The notes beneath the pieces are model-generated. The model was not told the DNA's origin. It saw nothing but the letters and a program-made list of their open reading frames with translations, and did not search any database. A DNA stretch of 24,037 bases from IMG/VR virus record IMGVR_UViG_3300046167_000155, positions 1-24,037 of that record; one strand, written 5' to 3'. Shown here piece after piece: positions 1-7,481 of this stretch. Origin of the DNA: a virus. Positions within the stretch are counted from its first letter, which is position 1, and every line of letters starts with the position of its first letter. The translations under genes were made by a program, and so were the position numbers.

Positions 1-186
1 TTGCAAGAGGGTGAAGCAATAGGCTTACCTTTCTTTTCGGATTCAAGTAGTACAATAAAATTTGCTACCTTACCTTTTATAACATATGACGATGAGTTTG
101 CTTTAGAGGTTACTGACTACACGACTCTTACTGAAGAAGAACAAGCCACAATGGTTACAGAGGTTAATGCACCCATCTTTAATTGA
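1..186 (+). CDS. C-terminal end of an unknown protein (partial)
   Basis: This frame is open from the first base of the window to a TGA at 184-186, so the gene begins outside the window; the TTG at base 1 need not be its start. The 61 visible residues are acidic, with a run of Thr-Glu-Glu near the end, and show no membrane segment or motif that I recognise. Its last 20 bases overlap the start of the next gene, so the two are probably translated in a coupled way. The setting, just before small membrane proteins and fibre genes, suggests a late or structural phage protein, but that is inference from position only. Confidence 0.6.
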   Translation: MQEGEAIGLPFFSDSSSTIKFATLPFITYDDEFALEVTDYTTLTEEEQATMVTEVNAPIFN

Positions 187-370
187 CACGCTATTTACAA
201 ACATGGAAGAAATAATTTACAGGTCATCAGTAGGAGTATCAGGGTTTATTGCCAGTATTTGGTTACAGGGCGTAGATCAAGTTATTAGTTTATTTGTCGG
301 TTTAGCGACTCTTACATTTATGGTCTTGTCGATTATAAAGATAGTAAGGGAGTTAAAGAATGGACGGTAA
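167..370 (+). CDS. Small membrane protein, possible holin
   Basis: Encodes 67 aa. An amphipathic N-terminal part is followed by a strong hydrophobic segment at about residues 38-60 and a basic tail (Arg-Glu-Leu-Lys-Asn-Gly-Arg). One short transmembrane helix plus a charged tail is the usual form of small phage holins or other lysis accessory proteins, but no family motif is visible. The ATG at 167 overlaps the previous gene and has an AGAGG just upstream; a second possible start is the ATG at 203. The end overlaps the next start by 11 bases. The holin role is a guess from size, topology and position before the fibre genes. Confidence 0.6.
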   Translation: MHPSLIDTLFTNMEEIIYRSSVGVSGFIASIWLQGVDQVISLFVGLATLTFMVLSIIKIVRELKNGR

Positions 371-1082
371 GGAGGCAAAGAAGAATTTACAAGACCTTAA
401 AGAGTCGCTAGAAAAAATACTAGGTGACGATGGTTTAAAAGAAGAAGCCTCTCAGCATTCTAAAGCAGCAAAGGCTGGAGCAAGAACCTTACTAGATAGG
501 CTAAAAGAGTTTCCAGTAGTAGAGAAGATATCGTCCCTTGGGACCGCTGGGACAATGGCTGTAGGCACTGCAGCTGTAGCACAAACAGAGTTAGCTGTTA
601 CTTACACAGAGTTAGTTGTAGCACAAGTAGCAGAAGATGTGTACGAAGGGGTTATTGAACCTCCTGCTTTCTTTGAGTCTTTTGTCGACTTTGACGACTT
701 GCATTCTTGGGGGCAGGAAATGATTTCTGAACGAGTTGCTGCGATTGAGGATCCCACAGGGTCATCCGTTGACGTCGATACCGATAACGCTGTTGATACA
801 AAGCAGCCGAATAGTGTAGAGCCGACACCAACACAAGAGCCAAGTAAGAACAAGCTCAGGAAAAGTCTGAAGAATCGAAGCAACCATCTAAGAAGTAACG
901 AAGAAACAGAATCAAAGCCACAAGAAGAGCCAAAGGAAGAAACAAAGCAAGAAGAGTCATTAGAAGAGAGTAAAGAGGAACCAAAGAAAGAAGTCAAACA
1001 AGAAATACCTATTGTAGAAACACCAATTGACCCTATGGAAGACGATATCACACCCCATAGACAAGTATCACCAACAAACTAA
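360..1082 (+). CDS. Unknown protein with Lys/Glu/Pro-rich low-complexity tail
   Basis: Encodes 240 aa in three visible parts. Residues 1-60 are charged and helical. Residues 60-95 are rich in Ala, Thr and Val and could form an amphipathic or membrane-associated helix. From about residue 130 the protein is disordered-looking, ending in repeated Glu-Glu-Pro-Lys units. A good AAGGGAG sits upstream of the ATG, one of the few clear Shine-Dalgarno sequences in the window. It overlaps the gene before by 11 bases and shares one base with the gene after (TAATG). I do not recognise a family; a virion-associated or membrane-tethered role would fit, without direct support. Confidence 0.65.
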   Translation: MDGKEAKKNLQDLKESLEKILGDDGLKEEASQHSKAAKAGARTLLDRLKEFPVVEKISSLGTAGTMAVGTAAVAQTELAVTYTELVVAQVAEDVYEGVIEPPAFFESFVDFDDLHSWGQEMISERVAAIEDPTGSSVDVDTDNAVDTKQPNSVEPTPTQEPSKNKLRKSLKNRSNHLRSNEETESKPQEEPKEETKQEESLEESKEEPKKEVKQEIPIVETPIDPMEDDITPHRQVSPTN

Positions 1083-1240
1083 TGGAATTTTTTAAACACA
1101 TATTTAGTACATACAAAGATGATTTATGGGCAATGGGGCTTGCCTATGTGGGTATTTTGTCTATTATAGCCATGTTCCTACCTAAAAATAACATAATTTC
1201 TAAATTTATAAAAGAAATTGCATCTATATTTAAAAAATGA
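1082..1240 (+). CDS. Small single-pass membrane protein (52 aa)
   Basis: Starts at the ATG of a TAATG junction with the previous gene and ends in a TGA that overlaps the next ATG (ATGA). The 52 residues hold one hydrophobic segment at about 17-33, flanked by a charged N-terminal helix and a lysine-rich C-terminal helix ending Phe-Lys-Lys. Tight coupling on both sides argues that it is a real gene despite its size. It may be another lysis or membrane accessory protein; no family is recognisable. Its last codons and stop have exactly the same DNA as the end of the next gene. Confidence 0.6.
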   Translation: MEFFKHIFSTYKDDLWAMGLAYVGILSIIAMFLPKNNIISKFIKEIASIFKK

Positions 1241-1476
1241 GTGACCAGATTACAACAAGACCGTTATTGGTTATAGAGCCTGAGTGGGAGTGGTACTATT
1301 ATATACCATTGTTAGATAGACAAGAGTGGGACGGTATACAGTACGACAATGTGCAATATGGTTGGCAAGAACTAGATTACAGGTTCGATGCTCCTTATCC
1401 AGCCGTACCAGAACCGTCTTTTATAGGACTTGTAATGGGTCTTGCTTTATTAACCTTAATAATATTTAAAAAATGA
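1237..1476 (+). CDS. Small tail-anchored protein with PEP-CTERM-like C-terminus
   Basis: Encodes 79 aa. The N-terminal 50 residues are unusually rich in Trp, Tyr, Asp and Glu. The C-terminus reads Val-Pro-Glu-Pro-Ser at 57-61, then a hydrophobic helix at 62-76, then Lys-Lys. That order (VPEPS, membrane helix, basic end) is the pattern of PEP-CTERM sorting signals recognised by exosortase in some Gram-negative bacteria. No N-terminal signal peptide is visible, which such substrates normally have, so the match may be chance and the protein simply tail-anchored. It is coupled by 4-base ATGA overlaps on both sides. Confidence 0.65.
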   Translation: MSDQITTRPLLVIEPEWEWYYYIPLLDRQEWDGIQYDNVQYGWQELDYRFDAPYPAVPEPSFIGLVMGLALLTLIIFKK

Positions 1477-1595
1477 GTTTATACGAAAACATAAACAAAC
1501 GTAAGAAAGCTGGGACTAGTCGTCCTAAGTCTAAATCTACTATATCTGCAAAATCGTATAGTAATATGAAACGTGGCTTTAAAAAGAAAAAGTAA
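1473..1595 (+). CDS. Very small basic phage protein (40 aa)
   Basis: Encodes 40 aa beginning MSLYENINKRKKAG and ending in a run of lysines. About a third of the residues are Lys or Arg, and there is no hydrophobic segment. From memory, near-identical tiny basic proteins occur among the late genes of environmental marine phages, usually unannotated. It overlaps the previous gene by ATGA and shares one base with the next start (TAATG), so it sits in the same translated chain. It could bind nucleic acid or an acidic virion partner; the function is not known. Confidence 0.65.
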   Translation: MSLYENINKRKKAGTSRPKSKSTISAKSYSNMKRGFKKKK

Positions 1596-1999
1596 TGAGT
1601 ACAGAATTATTAGCAATGTTAGGCGGAGGAGCTTCTGGTTTTATCTTTAAGCTTATCGGTACGCTGGTGGGCAACCAAGCAGCAGTCACTAAAGGTCTAA
1701 TTGAAAAACAAAAAGCATCGGACGATAGTGCAGATGCAGCAGCAGCTAGGGTAGATTCCTTTGGTGCTTGGACTAGACGTGTTATAGTCTTTACAGTTTT
1801 GTTCGGTGTTATTATTGCACCATTTATTTTAGCACACAGTGAAGAAGGAGTTACTGTTGCTACTGAATATAGTAAGTGGTTCGGCTTTTCTAAAGGCGTA
1901 ACTTACGAAACTTTACATGGATATATTATCCTACCAGAAATCAAAACAGCTATTATAAGTATTATATCGTTTTACTTTGGTAGTGCAACAGTTAAGTAA
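1595..1999 (+). CDS. Membrane protein, putative three-helix holin
   Basis: Encodes 134 aa with a hydrophobic Gly-rich segment at about 5-25, a charged Ala/Asp-rich linker (30-58), a clear transmembrane helix at 63-80 preceded by Thr-Arg-Arg, and another at about 115-130 ending in SFYFGSATVK. Three hydrophobic segments in this order and the C-terminal Phe-Tyr-Phe-Gly-Ser resemble the three-helix holins of gene transfer agents and marine phages, which form the pore that lets the endolysin reach the cell wall. The assignment rests on remembered likeness and position among small late genes. The start follows the previous stop as TAATG. Confidence 0.6.
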   Translation: MSTELLAMLGGGASGFIFKLIGTLVGNQAAVTKGLIEKQKASDDSADAAAARVDSFGAWTRRVIVFTVLFGVIIAPFILAHSEEGVTVATEYSKWFGFSKGVTYETLHGYIILPEIKTAIISIISFYFGSATVK

Positions 2000-2001
2000 T
2001 T

Positions 2002-2103
2002 ATGCCTAAAGTAAACGGAAAAAAATTCAGCTATACAAAAAGAGGTATGGAAGCGGCTCGTAAAGAGGAAAAGAAACAAAAAAAACTTAAATACAAAAAA
2101 TGA
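2002..2103 (+). CDS. Very small basic phage protein (33 aa)
   Basis: Encodes 33 aa beginning MPKVNGKKFSYTKRGMEAA and ending in a lysine-rich run. From memory this is another tiny basic protein common among small late genes of environmental phages, where it often lies next to the following gene, as here. It starts two bases after the previous stop and overlaps the next gene by ATGA. No function is known to me. Confidence 0.65.
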   Translation: MPKVNGKKFSYTKRGMEAARKEEKKQKKLKYKK

Positions 2104-2336
2104 GAAAACAGCATAAAAGTCCGTCAGGTGGTTTGACTGCCGCAGGTCGTAGACACTTTAAAGCTAAGGAGGGTGCTAACCTTAAAGCACCTGTCACTCA
2201 GTCTAACCCAACAGGTAAGGCTAAGGCACGAAAGAAATCTTTTTGTGCCAGAATGGGTGGAGTCAAGGGTCCTATGAAAGATTCACAGGGTCGCCCTACT
2301 AGAAAAGCTCTTGCTCTTAGAAAATGGAAATGCTAA
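2100..2336 (+). CDS. Conserved phage protein of the DUF6321 type
   Basis: Encodes 78 strongly basic residues. It contains the Ser-Pro-Ser-Gly-Gly-Leu-Thr-Ala-Ala-Gly-Arg block near residue 8, a KKSFCARMGGVKGPMK block at about 46-61 and a terminal Arg-Lys-Ala-Leu-Ala-Leu-Arg-Lys-Trp-Lys-Cys. I recognise this layout as a family seen in many marine and freshwater tailed phages and catalogued as a domain of unknown function (DUF6321, from memory). The two cysteines at the conserved ends may be structural. It is coupled to the previous gene by ATGA and ends directly before the next ATG. Its role is unknown. Confidence 0.75.
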   Translation: MRKQHKSPSGGLTAAGRRHFKAKEGANLKAPVTQSNPTGKAKARKKSFCARMGGVKGPMKDSQGRPTRKALALRKWKC

Positions 2337-2951
2337 ATGGCTAATAAAATCATAGATTTAACAGGTAACCAAATTGAGGCTGCCTTACAACTAGTAGACA
2401 CATCAGTCACTGTTGACCAAGTACCTACTCCTGCCAGTAGTTATTTTATCTCTAGTAGTAACTTACACACATATATTGGTGCAGCTATCCAAGGAAGCTT
2501 GAACAACGGTCCAAAGATCACTGCTGCCACTTTTAGTGACAACACTCTTGTTGACCAAAATGAAGGAATTGCAACCAACATAAGTAATGATAAGGTCGCA
2601 ACTACAGCAGCAATTAGAGATTATGTGTTAGACCAAAACCGAGCTACTGTTTCTAATATTTTTTGGGATGGTGATTCTGCTGCCGCTACAGTTACAAATT
2701 TACATAACAATGCTAGTATAAACGTTAGCATAAACGGAGCTGGTAACGAACTGACATTAAACTTAATAGCTAATGACGATGCTCAGTACTTGGTTACAGG
2801 AACGTATTCAGACACTGCTCTGGCAGGTGTAGGCGGTGGTACCGACATTATTAAAAACTTAAGTTCCTTTTTTAACGCTTCTGATTTGGATGTCCTTATA
2901 AATAAAAGTGACTACAATCAAATAAATTTAACTGTTATTCGTTTTGTCTAA
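2337..2951 (+). CDS. Structural protein, probable tail fibre or fibre-associated
   Basis: Encodes 204 aa rich in Asn, Ser, Thr and Asp with few charged or aromatic residues. The sequence is mostly predicted beta, with the phage-fibre-like phrase DKVATTAAIRDYVLDQ at about 84-99, which resembles the short hinge motif seen in many fibre and tail proteins. It starts right after the preceding stop and its last eight bases overlap the next gene, the giant repetitive fibre protein, so the two are likely partners. No catalytic motif is seen. The fibre assignment rests on composition and neighbours. Confidence 0.65.
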   Translation: MANKIIDLTGNQIEAALQLVDTSVTVDQVPTPASSYFISSSNLHTYIGAAIQGSLNNGPKITAATFSDNTLVDQNEGIATNISNDKVATTAAIRDYVLDQNRATVSNIFWDGDSAAATVTNLHNNASINVSINGAGNELTLNLIANDDAQYLVTGTYSDTALAGVGGGTDIIKNLSSFFNASDLDVLINKSDYNQINLTVIRFV

Positions 2952-5900
2952 TTACCCATTACCTTATACAGCAGCACAAATACAAGAGTACCTTGAAAAA
3001 GTAGCGACTCCTGATGGTGCTCCTGTGGGCGACTCATCAGCACTTATTACATCTGGAGCTGTGGCAGAAGCTTTATCAAACTTTACTGGCTCTGGCTCTG
3101 GGTCTGTTAACCTTACAAAAGAGCAAATAGAAGCTTTAGGTATTAGTGTTGACCTAGATCAGATTGGTGATTTAGACCAACTCACTTTAGATTTTGACTC
3201 TATTACTGGTGATGTTGCAGTTTTTCTTGATGATATTACAGACATAGGTAATTTATTCATAAATGCTGATCATGTAACAGGCACTATATCAGCTAATCAG
3301 ATTGGCAACATATCAATGGACAATGTTGATACAATCAACAACTTAAGTCTTTCTGCTAATACAGTTGCTGGTATTGACATATCAGCTACGAATCTTAACG
3401 GATTCCAGAACATGGTTACTGGAGTTTTAGGAAGCGTAAGTATAGTAGCAGATGAGGTATCACCTGAATTTAATTGGACTGGTGTAAATGAAGGCATCAT
3501 GCAAGCTATTAATACACCATTACAAAACATTGTAGATGGTACGTTAGAGAACTACACAATTACTACAAATAATTTATCAGCAATAACTACCTTGTCAGAT
3601 ATCAGCGATAGTTTAAATAACACTGTCAATGCGGCTATACAAAACCAGGTAAATGGTGCATTAGAGTCTTACACAGTTAATGCTGCCAACATTGACGCTG
3701 ATCTAACTATTGAGGATTATGGAGCAGAGGGCAGTACATTCAGACAAACACTTAATGAAGCTATATCAAATGTAGTAGCAGAAGACCTTGGATCATATAC
3801 AATTGATGCTAATAATATCAGTGCTAACTTTACTGTTGATGGTATGGGAAGTGTTTTCGAGACTGCTATTAACCAAGCTATTACAAATCAAGCAGGTATA
3901 ATTTTAGCAGACTATAAGATTGATGCTAACAACATTGAAGCTAATTTTAGTGTAAGTGATTTAGGTACAGACTTTGAGAACGCAGTTAATACAGCAGTTG
4001 ACGCTCGTATTGCTAGTAACTCTGGTAATATTACAATTGAAGCAGAGGCTATTACATCTGACTTTGATATGTCAACATTTACTGGGCACGCTGATTTCCA
4101 AAATGCAATAAACAGTGGTGTTTCTGTATCCTTAGGTAATAGCTCTGGGGATTTGTCTATTGATGTAGGTAACTTGAATGCAGACTTTATACTACCTATT
4201 GGTAACATGGACAGTGATGTTGGTGTGCTTACAGGTGCGTTAATTGAAAACAACGCTCTTAAGATGGATATAGGTATAATGACAGGAGCTTTGACTTTTT
4301 CTAGTTCTTCAGAGAAACAAGATTTCATTAATCAATTCCAAGGTGACTTAGCGATTAACACAAATGTTATTACAGGTGATATCACATCCTCTGGTAATAT
4401 AACAATTCATGCTGATGTTATTACTGATGGTACTATACCAGCAGCACGTCTCGTTGAAACAGACATTAGCCTAGCAATTACACAAATAGCTGACTTATTG
4501 AAGACTAACAATGGAGTAGCTGTAACTGAAACCCAAATAGATGAAAACGGTAATGCAGTTGACTCTTATGTTATAAACCAAGTTGTTATACCACAAGAGT
4601 TACCTAATTTAAATATCACATCAAATTTAGCAGCAGCTTCACTTGATGCTAACAACATAACTGATGGTACACTGTCTCTTCAACGTATTGATCAAACAGG
4701 TTTAAGTATAACAGCGTCTCAAGTTACAGACTTTGATAATAGGATTACAACTGTGCTAGGAGGTACAAACTTTCTTGCGATTGATGGGTCGGACATAGAT
4801 CTTACTGATTTTAATGTTGCTGGATTATCGATAGATGCTGACGAAATAGGTAACATTGACAACAAAATAGAATCAGTGGCTAGTACCATGGGATTTGCTG
4901 ACATATCAAACAGTACTTTGGATTTGTCAGGTGTAGCTGTATCTGGTTTATCTGTTCCTCATTCAGCTATATCTGATTTTGATACAGAAGTGTCATCAAT
5001 TGCAGCTGGGCTTCAATTAAGTAATGTAACTGATTCTGAGATTAACTTCACAGGTATGACTGTTACTGGGTTCGATATTGCAAACCACATTGGAACTGAT
5101 GATTTTAATGCAGCAGTAACAAGTGCTATAGGGACACTAAGCTTTAGTGATATTTCTGGTGGTAGCTTATCATTAACTGATGTAACTGTTAGTGGTCAAT
5201 CTAATCTTGGATTAACTTCTACACACATTTCAGACTTCGATGAAAAACTTACAGCAGCACTTGGTACGATTACGTTTGAAGGGATTACAAACAGTACTTT
5301 AGACTTAACTAATTTTAATGTTTCTGGTTTTAGCCACACAAGTGTTGATGGTCTTACCGACAGAGTTGCTGACTTAACAGCTAATATTGATGCTAGTCAA
5401 TTAAACTTTGTAGATGCTAATGGAGACATAAGTGTTGGTACTGGTGCTAACGATGTGGGTATAGTGGGACTAAATTATACACACATTGAAAACTTTACCC
5501 AAGAAGTTGAGAGTGCAGCAGCAAGTTTAAATTTTTTACAGGTTGATGACAACAGCGAAATTAACTTAACAGATGTAACTCTTACTGGTTTAAATTTAGA
5601 TTTATCTGAATTATCTTCTGGTACACTACCTTCAAACATAACTCTTGATGTTAACCAACTTACTGGTGGTACAATTGATGCTAATCGGTTACCAATTACA
5701 AATAGTAATCTTGAGCTTCTTGGTGCAGACTTAGACTTTGTTGATTTAAATGGTAATCTTACTATTGATGCTGGTAGTATTACTGGTGGTACTTTAAACC
5801 TTGAAAACATGGATGGTTTTGCAGGCACAATACCTACTGAAAACATTGCTGGTATTAATATTGATGTGAACCAATTATCTGGTTCTGATATTGATATCAT

Positions 5901-6204
5901 TGTAAGTAAGCTAACAGGTAACATTAATATTGACATTGAGCACGTTGTTTCACAGGTAGATGCCGATGGTAACCCAGTAGGGAATCCTTTGAATTTGCTT
6001 CTTGACATTGATCAAGTAACAGGTGATTTGTTTTTAGACGCTTCTAAGCTTAAAGGTGAGATTGTTGTAGGACAAGTTACAGGTCTTGGTGGTGGTGGTA
6101 GTGGTTTACCTGATGGCACAGTATGGAAAGAGTTTGTTACTTTAGAGAATGGTGTACCTACTAAATATTGGATGCCAACTTTACTAAGTAACCCAGATGA
6201 ATAA
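2944..6204 (+). CDS. Large repetitive tail fibre/adhesin-like protein (1086 aa)
   Basis: The TTG start at 2944 lies in an 8-base overlap (TTGTCTAA) with the previous gene. Residues 1-50 carry a common phage fibre head phrase (DSSALITSGAVAEAL). After that the protein is almost entirely repeats. Type A, about 40 aa, occurs about four times at 200-355 around a Tyr-Thr-Ile-Asp-Ala-Asn-Asn-Ile core. Type B, about 46 aa, occurs about six times at 590-890 around an Ile-Ser-Asp-Phe-Asp start and a Leu-Asp-Leu-Thr end. A GTIDA/ITGGTL segment follows, then a glycine-rich hinge and a short tail. The regular Ile/Leu/Asn/Asp pattern suggests a beta-solenoid or trimeric fibre shaft. Cysteine is absent and aromatics are rare. 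Receptor binding is inferred. Confidence 0.8.
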   Translation: MSNYPLPYTAAQIQEYLEKVATPDGAPVGDSSALITSGAVAEALSNFTGSGSGSVNLTKEQIEALGISVDLDQIGDLDQLTLDFDSITGDVAVFLDDITDIGNLFINADHVTGTISANQIGNISMDNVDTINNLSLSANTVAGIDISATNLNGFQNMVTGVLGSVSIVADEVSPEFNWTGVNEGIMQAINTPLQNIVDGTLENYTITTNNLSAITTLSDISDSLNNTVNAAIQNQVNGALESYTVNAANIDADLTIEDYGAEGSTFRQTLNEAISNVVAEDLGSYTIDANNISANFTVDGMGSVFETAINQAITNQAGIILADYKIDANNIEANFSVSDLGTDFENAVNTAVDARIASNSGNITIEAEAITSDFDMSTFTGHADFQNAINSGVSVSLGNSSGDLSIDVGNLNADFILPIGNMDSDVGVLTGALIENNALKMDIGIMTGALTFSSSSEKQDFINQFQGDLAINTNVITGDITSSGNITIHADVITDGTIPAARLVETDISLAITQIADLLKTNNGVAVTETQIDENGNAVDSYVINQVVIPQELPNLNITSNLAAASLDANNITDGTLSLQRIDQTGLSITASQVTDFDNRITTVLGGTNFLAIDGSDIDLTDFNVAGLSIDADEIGNIDNKIESVASTMGFADISNSTLDLSGVAVSGLSVPHSAISDFDTEVSSIAAGLQLSNVTDSEINFTGMTVTGFDIANHIGTDDFNAAVTSAIGTLSFSDISGGSLSLTDVTVSGQSNLGLTSTHISDFDEKLTAALGTITFEGITNSTLDLTNFNVSGFSHTSVDGLTDRVADLTANIDASQLNFVDANGDISVGTGANDVGIVGLNYTHIENFTQEVESAAASLNFLQVDDNSEINLTDVTLTGLNLDLSELSSGTLPSNITLDVNQLTGGTIDANRLPITNSNLELLGADLDFVDLNGNLTIDAGSITGGTLNLENMDGFAGTIPTENIAGINIDVNQLSGSDIDIIVSKLTGNINIDIEHVVSQVDADGNPVGNPLNLLLDIDQVTGDLFLDASKLKGEIVVGQVTGLGGGGSGLPDGTVWKEFVTLENGVPTKYWMPTLLSNPDE

Positions 6205-7481
6205 TGCCAGAGTTTTTAGCACATCATGGATTCCAAAGTCAACCTTATGGTTACTTTGCTCCTAACCAAACAGTTCATGATATTTGGACGCAGCAAGGTT
6301 TTAATGCACTACCTATGTACATTACAAACAGCCCTTCGGAATATGGTTTCGACTCTTTAAATTCATTAAATTCATTAAATTCACAGAGATTTTTAATGTA
6401 TTTTACTAATGGGAAATACTACCTGAGGAATCAATCTTTTTCTCTTGATGAGTATTTAATTTCTCCTGGTGTTCGAGTTGTACATTTACCAGATGTTGAA
6501 GGTTTTACAATAGAAGAAGTGTGTCAGTTTTATTATAAGTTTACAGGGGTACGCAATAATTTAGCTGACCAAACAACTATTTCGTTTCCTAATAACACAT
6601 TCGAAAGCAGATTAACACAACTACAAACAGCTAACATAGCAATTACTGATAATTACGGCTCACTTGTGAATGTTAGTACAAACACTGGTTACGACCATTA
6701 CCCTTTTTATAATCAACCAATAAATGAACTTATGTTATTTGCCAAACACAGTGGTTGGGCTTGGAATACAGCAGCTACCGATGAGACACGGCAGTGGGTT
6801 CCTAATTTTCACAAGGATGATCCTTCATCTGTAAACACAAATGCACACAACAATTACGGAAAAAGAGCTGGTTACTCTTTGGATAATAGAGGTTATAAGG
6901 CAGAGGAGCATGAATGGCTAGGTAGAGCTACGTATCGAACTAATCTTACAGCCTATGCATATCAATCAGATATAACAAACGGTGATGCAGTGGTAGGAAA
7001 TAGGTGGAGAAATGATGATGGGTATGGAGACAGTTATGTTGAAACTGTAACATCTGACTTTAGTGGTTTTAAATTTGATTATACGCATGATATATCATTA
7101 AAACCTTTTAAAAATAGTGAAACTGATGCAATAATATTTAATAGTGGGGAAGTACCAAGCAAGTATATGGCAAATCAGAGTGCTTTTGGTTATTGGTCAG
7201 GGTATTCTTGGAACCCAGGAGGTGGTAGTACAGGTTTTACTTTTGGTTTATCTACTATGCAGGAGTTCTTTAATAGAATGTTTTATGCACAAACTGCTAG
7301 TCCTTATGGTCACCAAGCTCCTGATGCTAGTAATACTTATACGTTTTTAGGTGGCTCATATATTAAGATCCCAGTAAATTATTGGACAACAACTCACAAT
7401 GGTGCAACAGTATACCACAGAAGAACTGGTACTCAAGGCATTGAAAATGTTCTTAACCTAGAACCAATATTTGCTTCTTAA
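6204..7481 (+). CDS. Putative receptor-binding or fibre-tip protein
   Basis: Encodes 425 aa rich in Tyr, Trp, Asn, Gly and His, unlike the shaft protein before it, with which it shares one base (TAATG). The composition is that of carbohydrate-binding tip proteins, but I recognise no named domain. Residues 52-60 are three Leu-Asn-Ser units encoded by a perfect 9-bp tandem repeat. The C-terminal third (from about 300) is Gly/Ser/Tyr-rich. Its stop overlaps the stop of the convergent phosphoesterase gene. Coming last in the late block and directly after the long fibre, it could be the host-recognition tip or its adaptor. Confidence 0.65.
   Translation: MPEFLAHHGFQSQPYGYFAPNQTVHDIWTQQGFNALPMYITNSPSEYGFDSLNSLNSLNSQRFLMYFTNGKYYLRNQSFSLDEYLISPGVRVVHLPDVEGFTIEEVCQFYYKFTGVRNNLADQTTISFPNNTFESRLTQLQTANIAITDNYGSLVNVSTNTGYDHYPFYNQPINELMLFAKHSGWAWNTAATDETRQWVPNFHKDDPSSVNTNAHNNYGKRAGYSLDNRGYKAEEHEWLGRATYRTNLTAYAYQSDITNGDAVVGNRWRNDDGYGDSYVETVTSDFSGFKFDYTHDISLKPFKNSETDAIIFNSGEVPSKYMANQSAFGYWSGYSWNPGGGSTGFTFGLSTMQEFFNRMFYAQTASPYGHQAPDASNTYTFLGGSYIKIPVNYWTTTHNGATVYHRRTGTQGIENVLNLEPIFAS
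6357..6383 (+). repeat. Three perfect tandem copies of a 9-bp unit
   Basis: TTAAATTCA is present three times in a row within the putative fibre-tip gene and encodes Leu-Asn-Ser three times. The unit is a multiple of three, so changes in copy number would lengthen or shorten the protein without shifting frame. Confidence 0.9.

Noticed and set aside
602-1051. Long minus-strand frame opposite the Lys/Glu-rich protein
   Set aside because: It is Ser/Phe/Cys-rich, the mirror of a Glu/Lys-rich repeat region on the plus strand, has no gene neighbours on that strand, and looks like a shadow.
3912-4328. Minus-strand frames inside the long fibre gene (also at 5475-6008)
   Set aside because: They mirror the repetitive coding sequence and have Ser/Pro/Leu-rich compositions; the plus-strand fibre explains the region.
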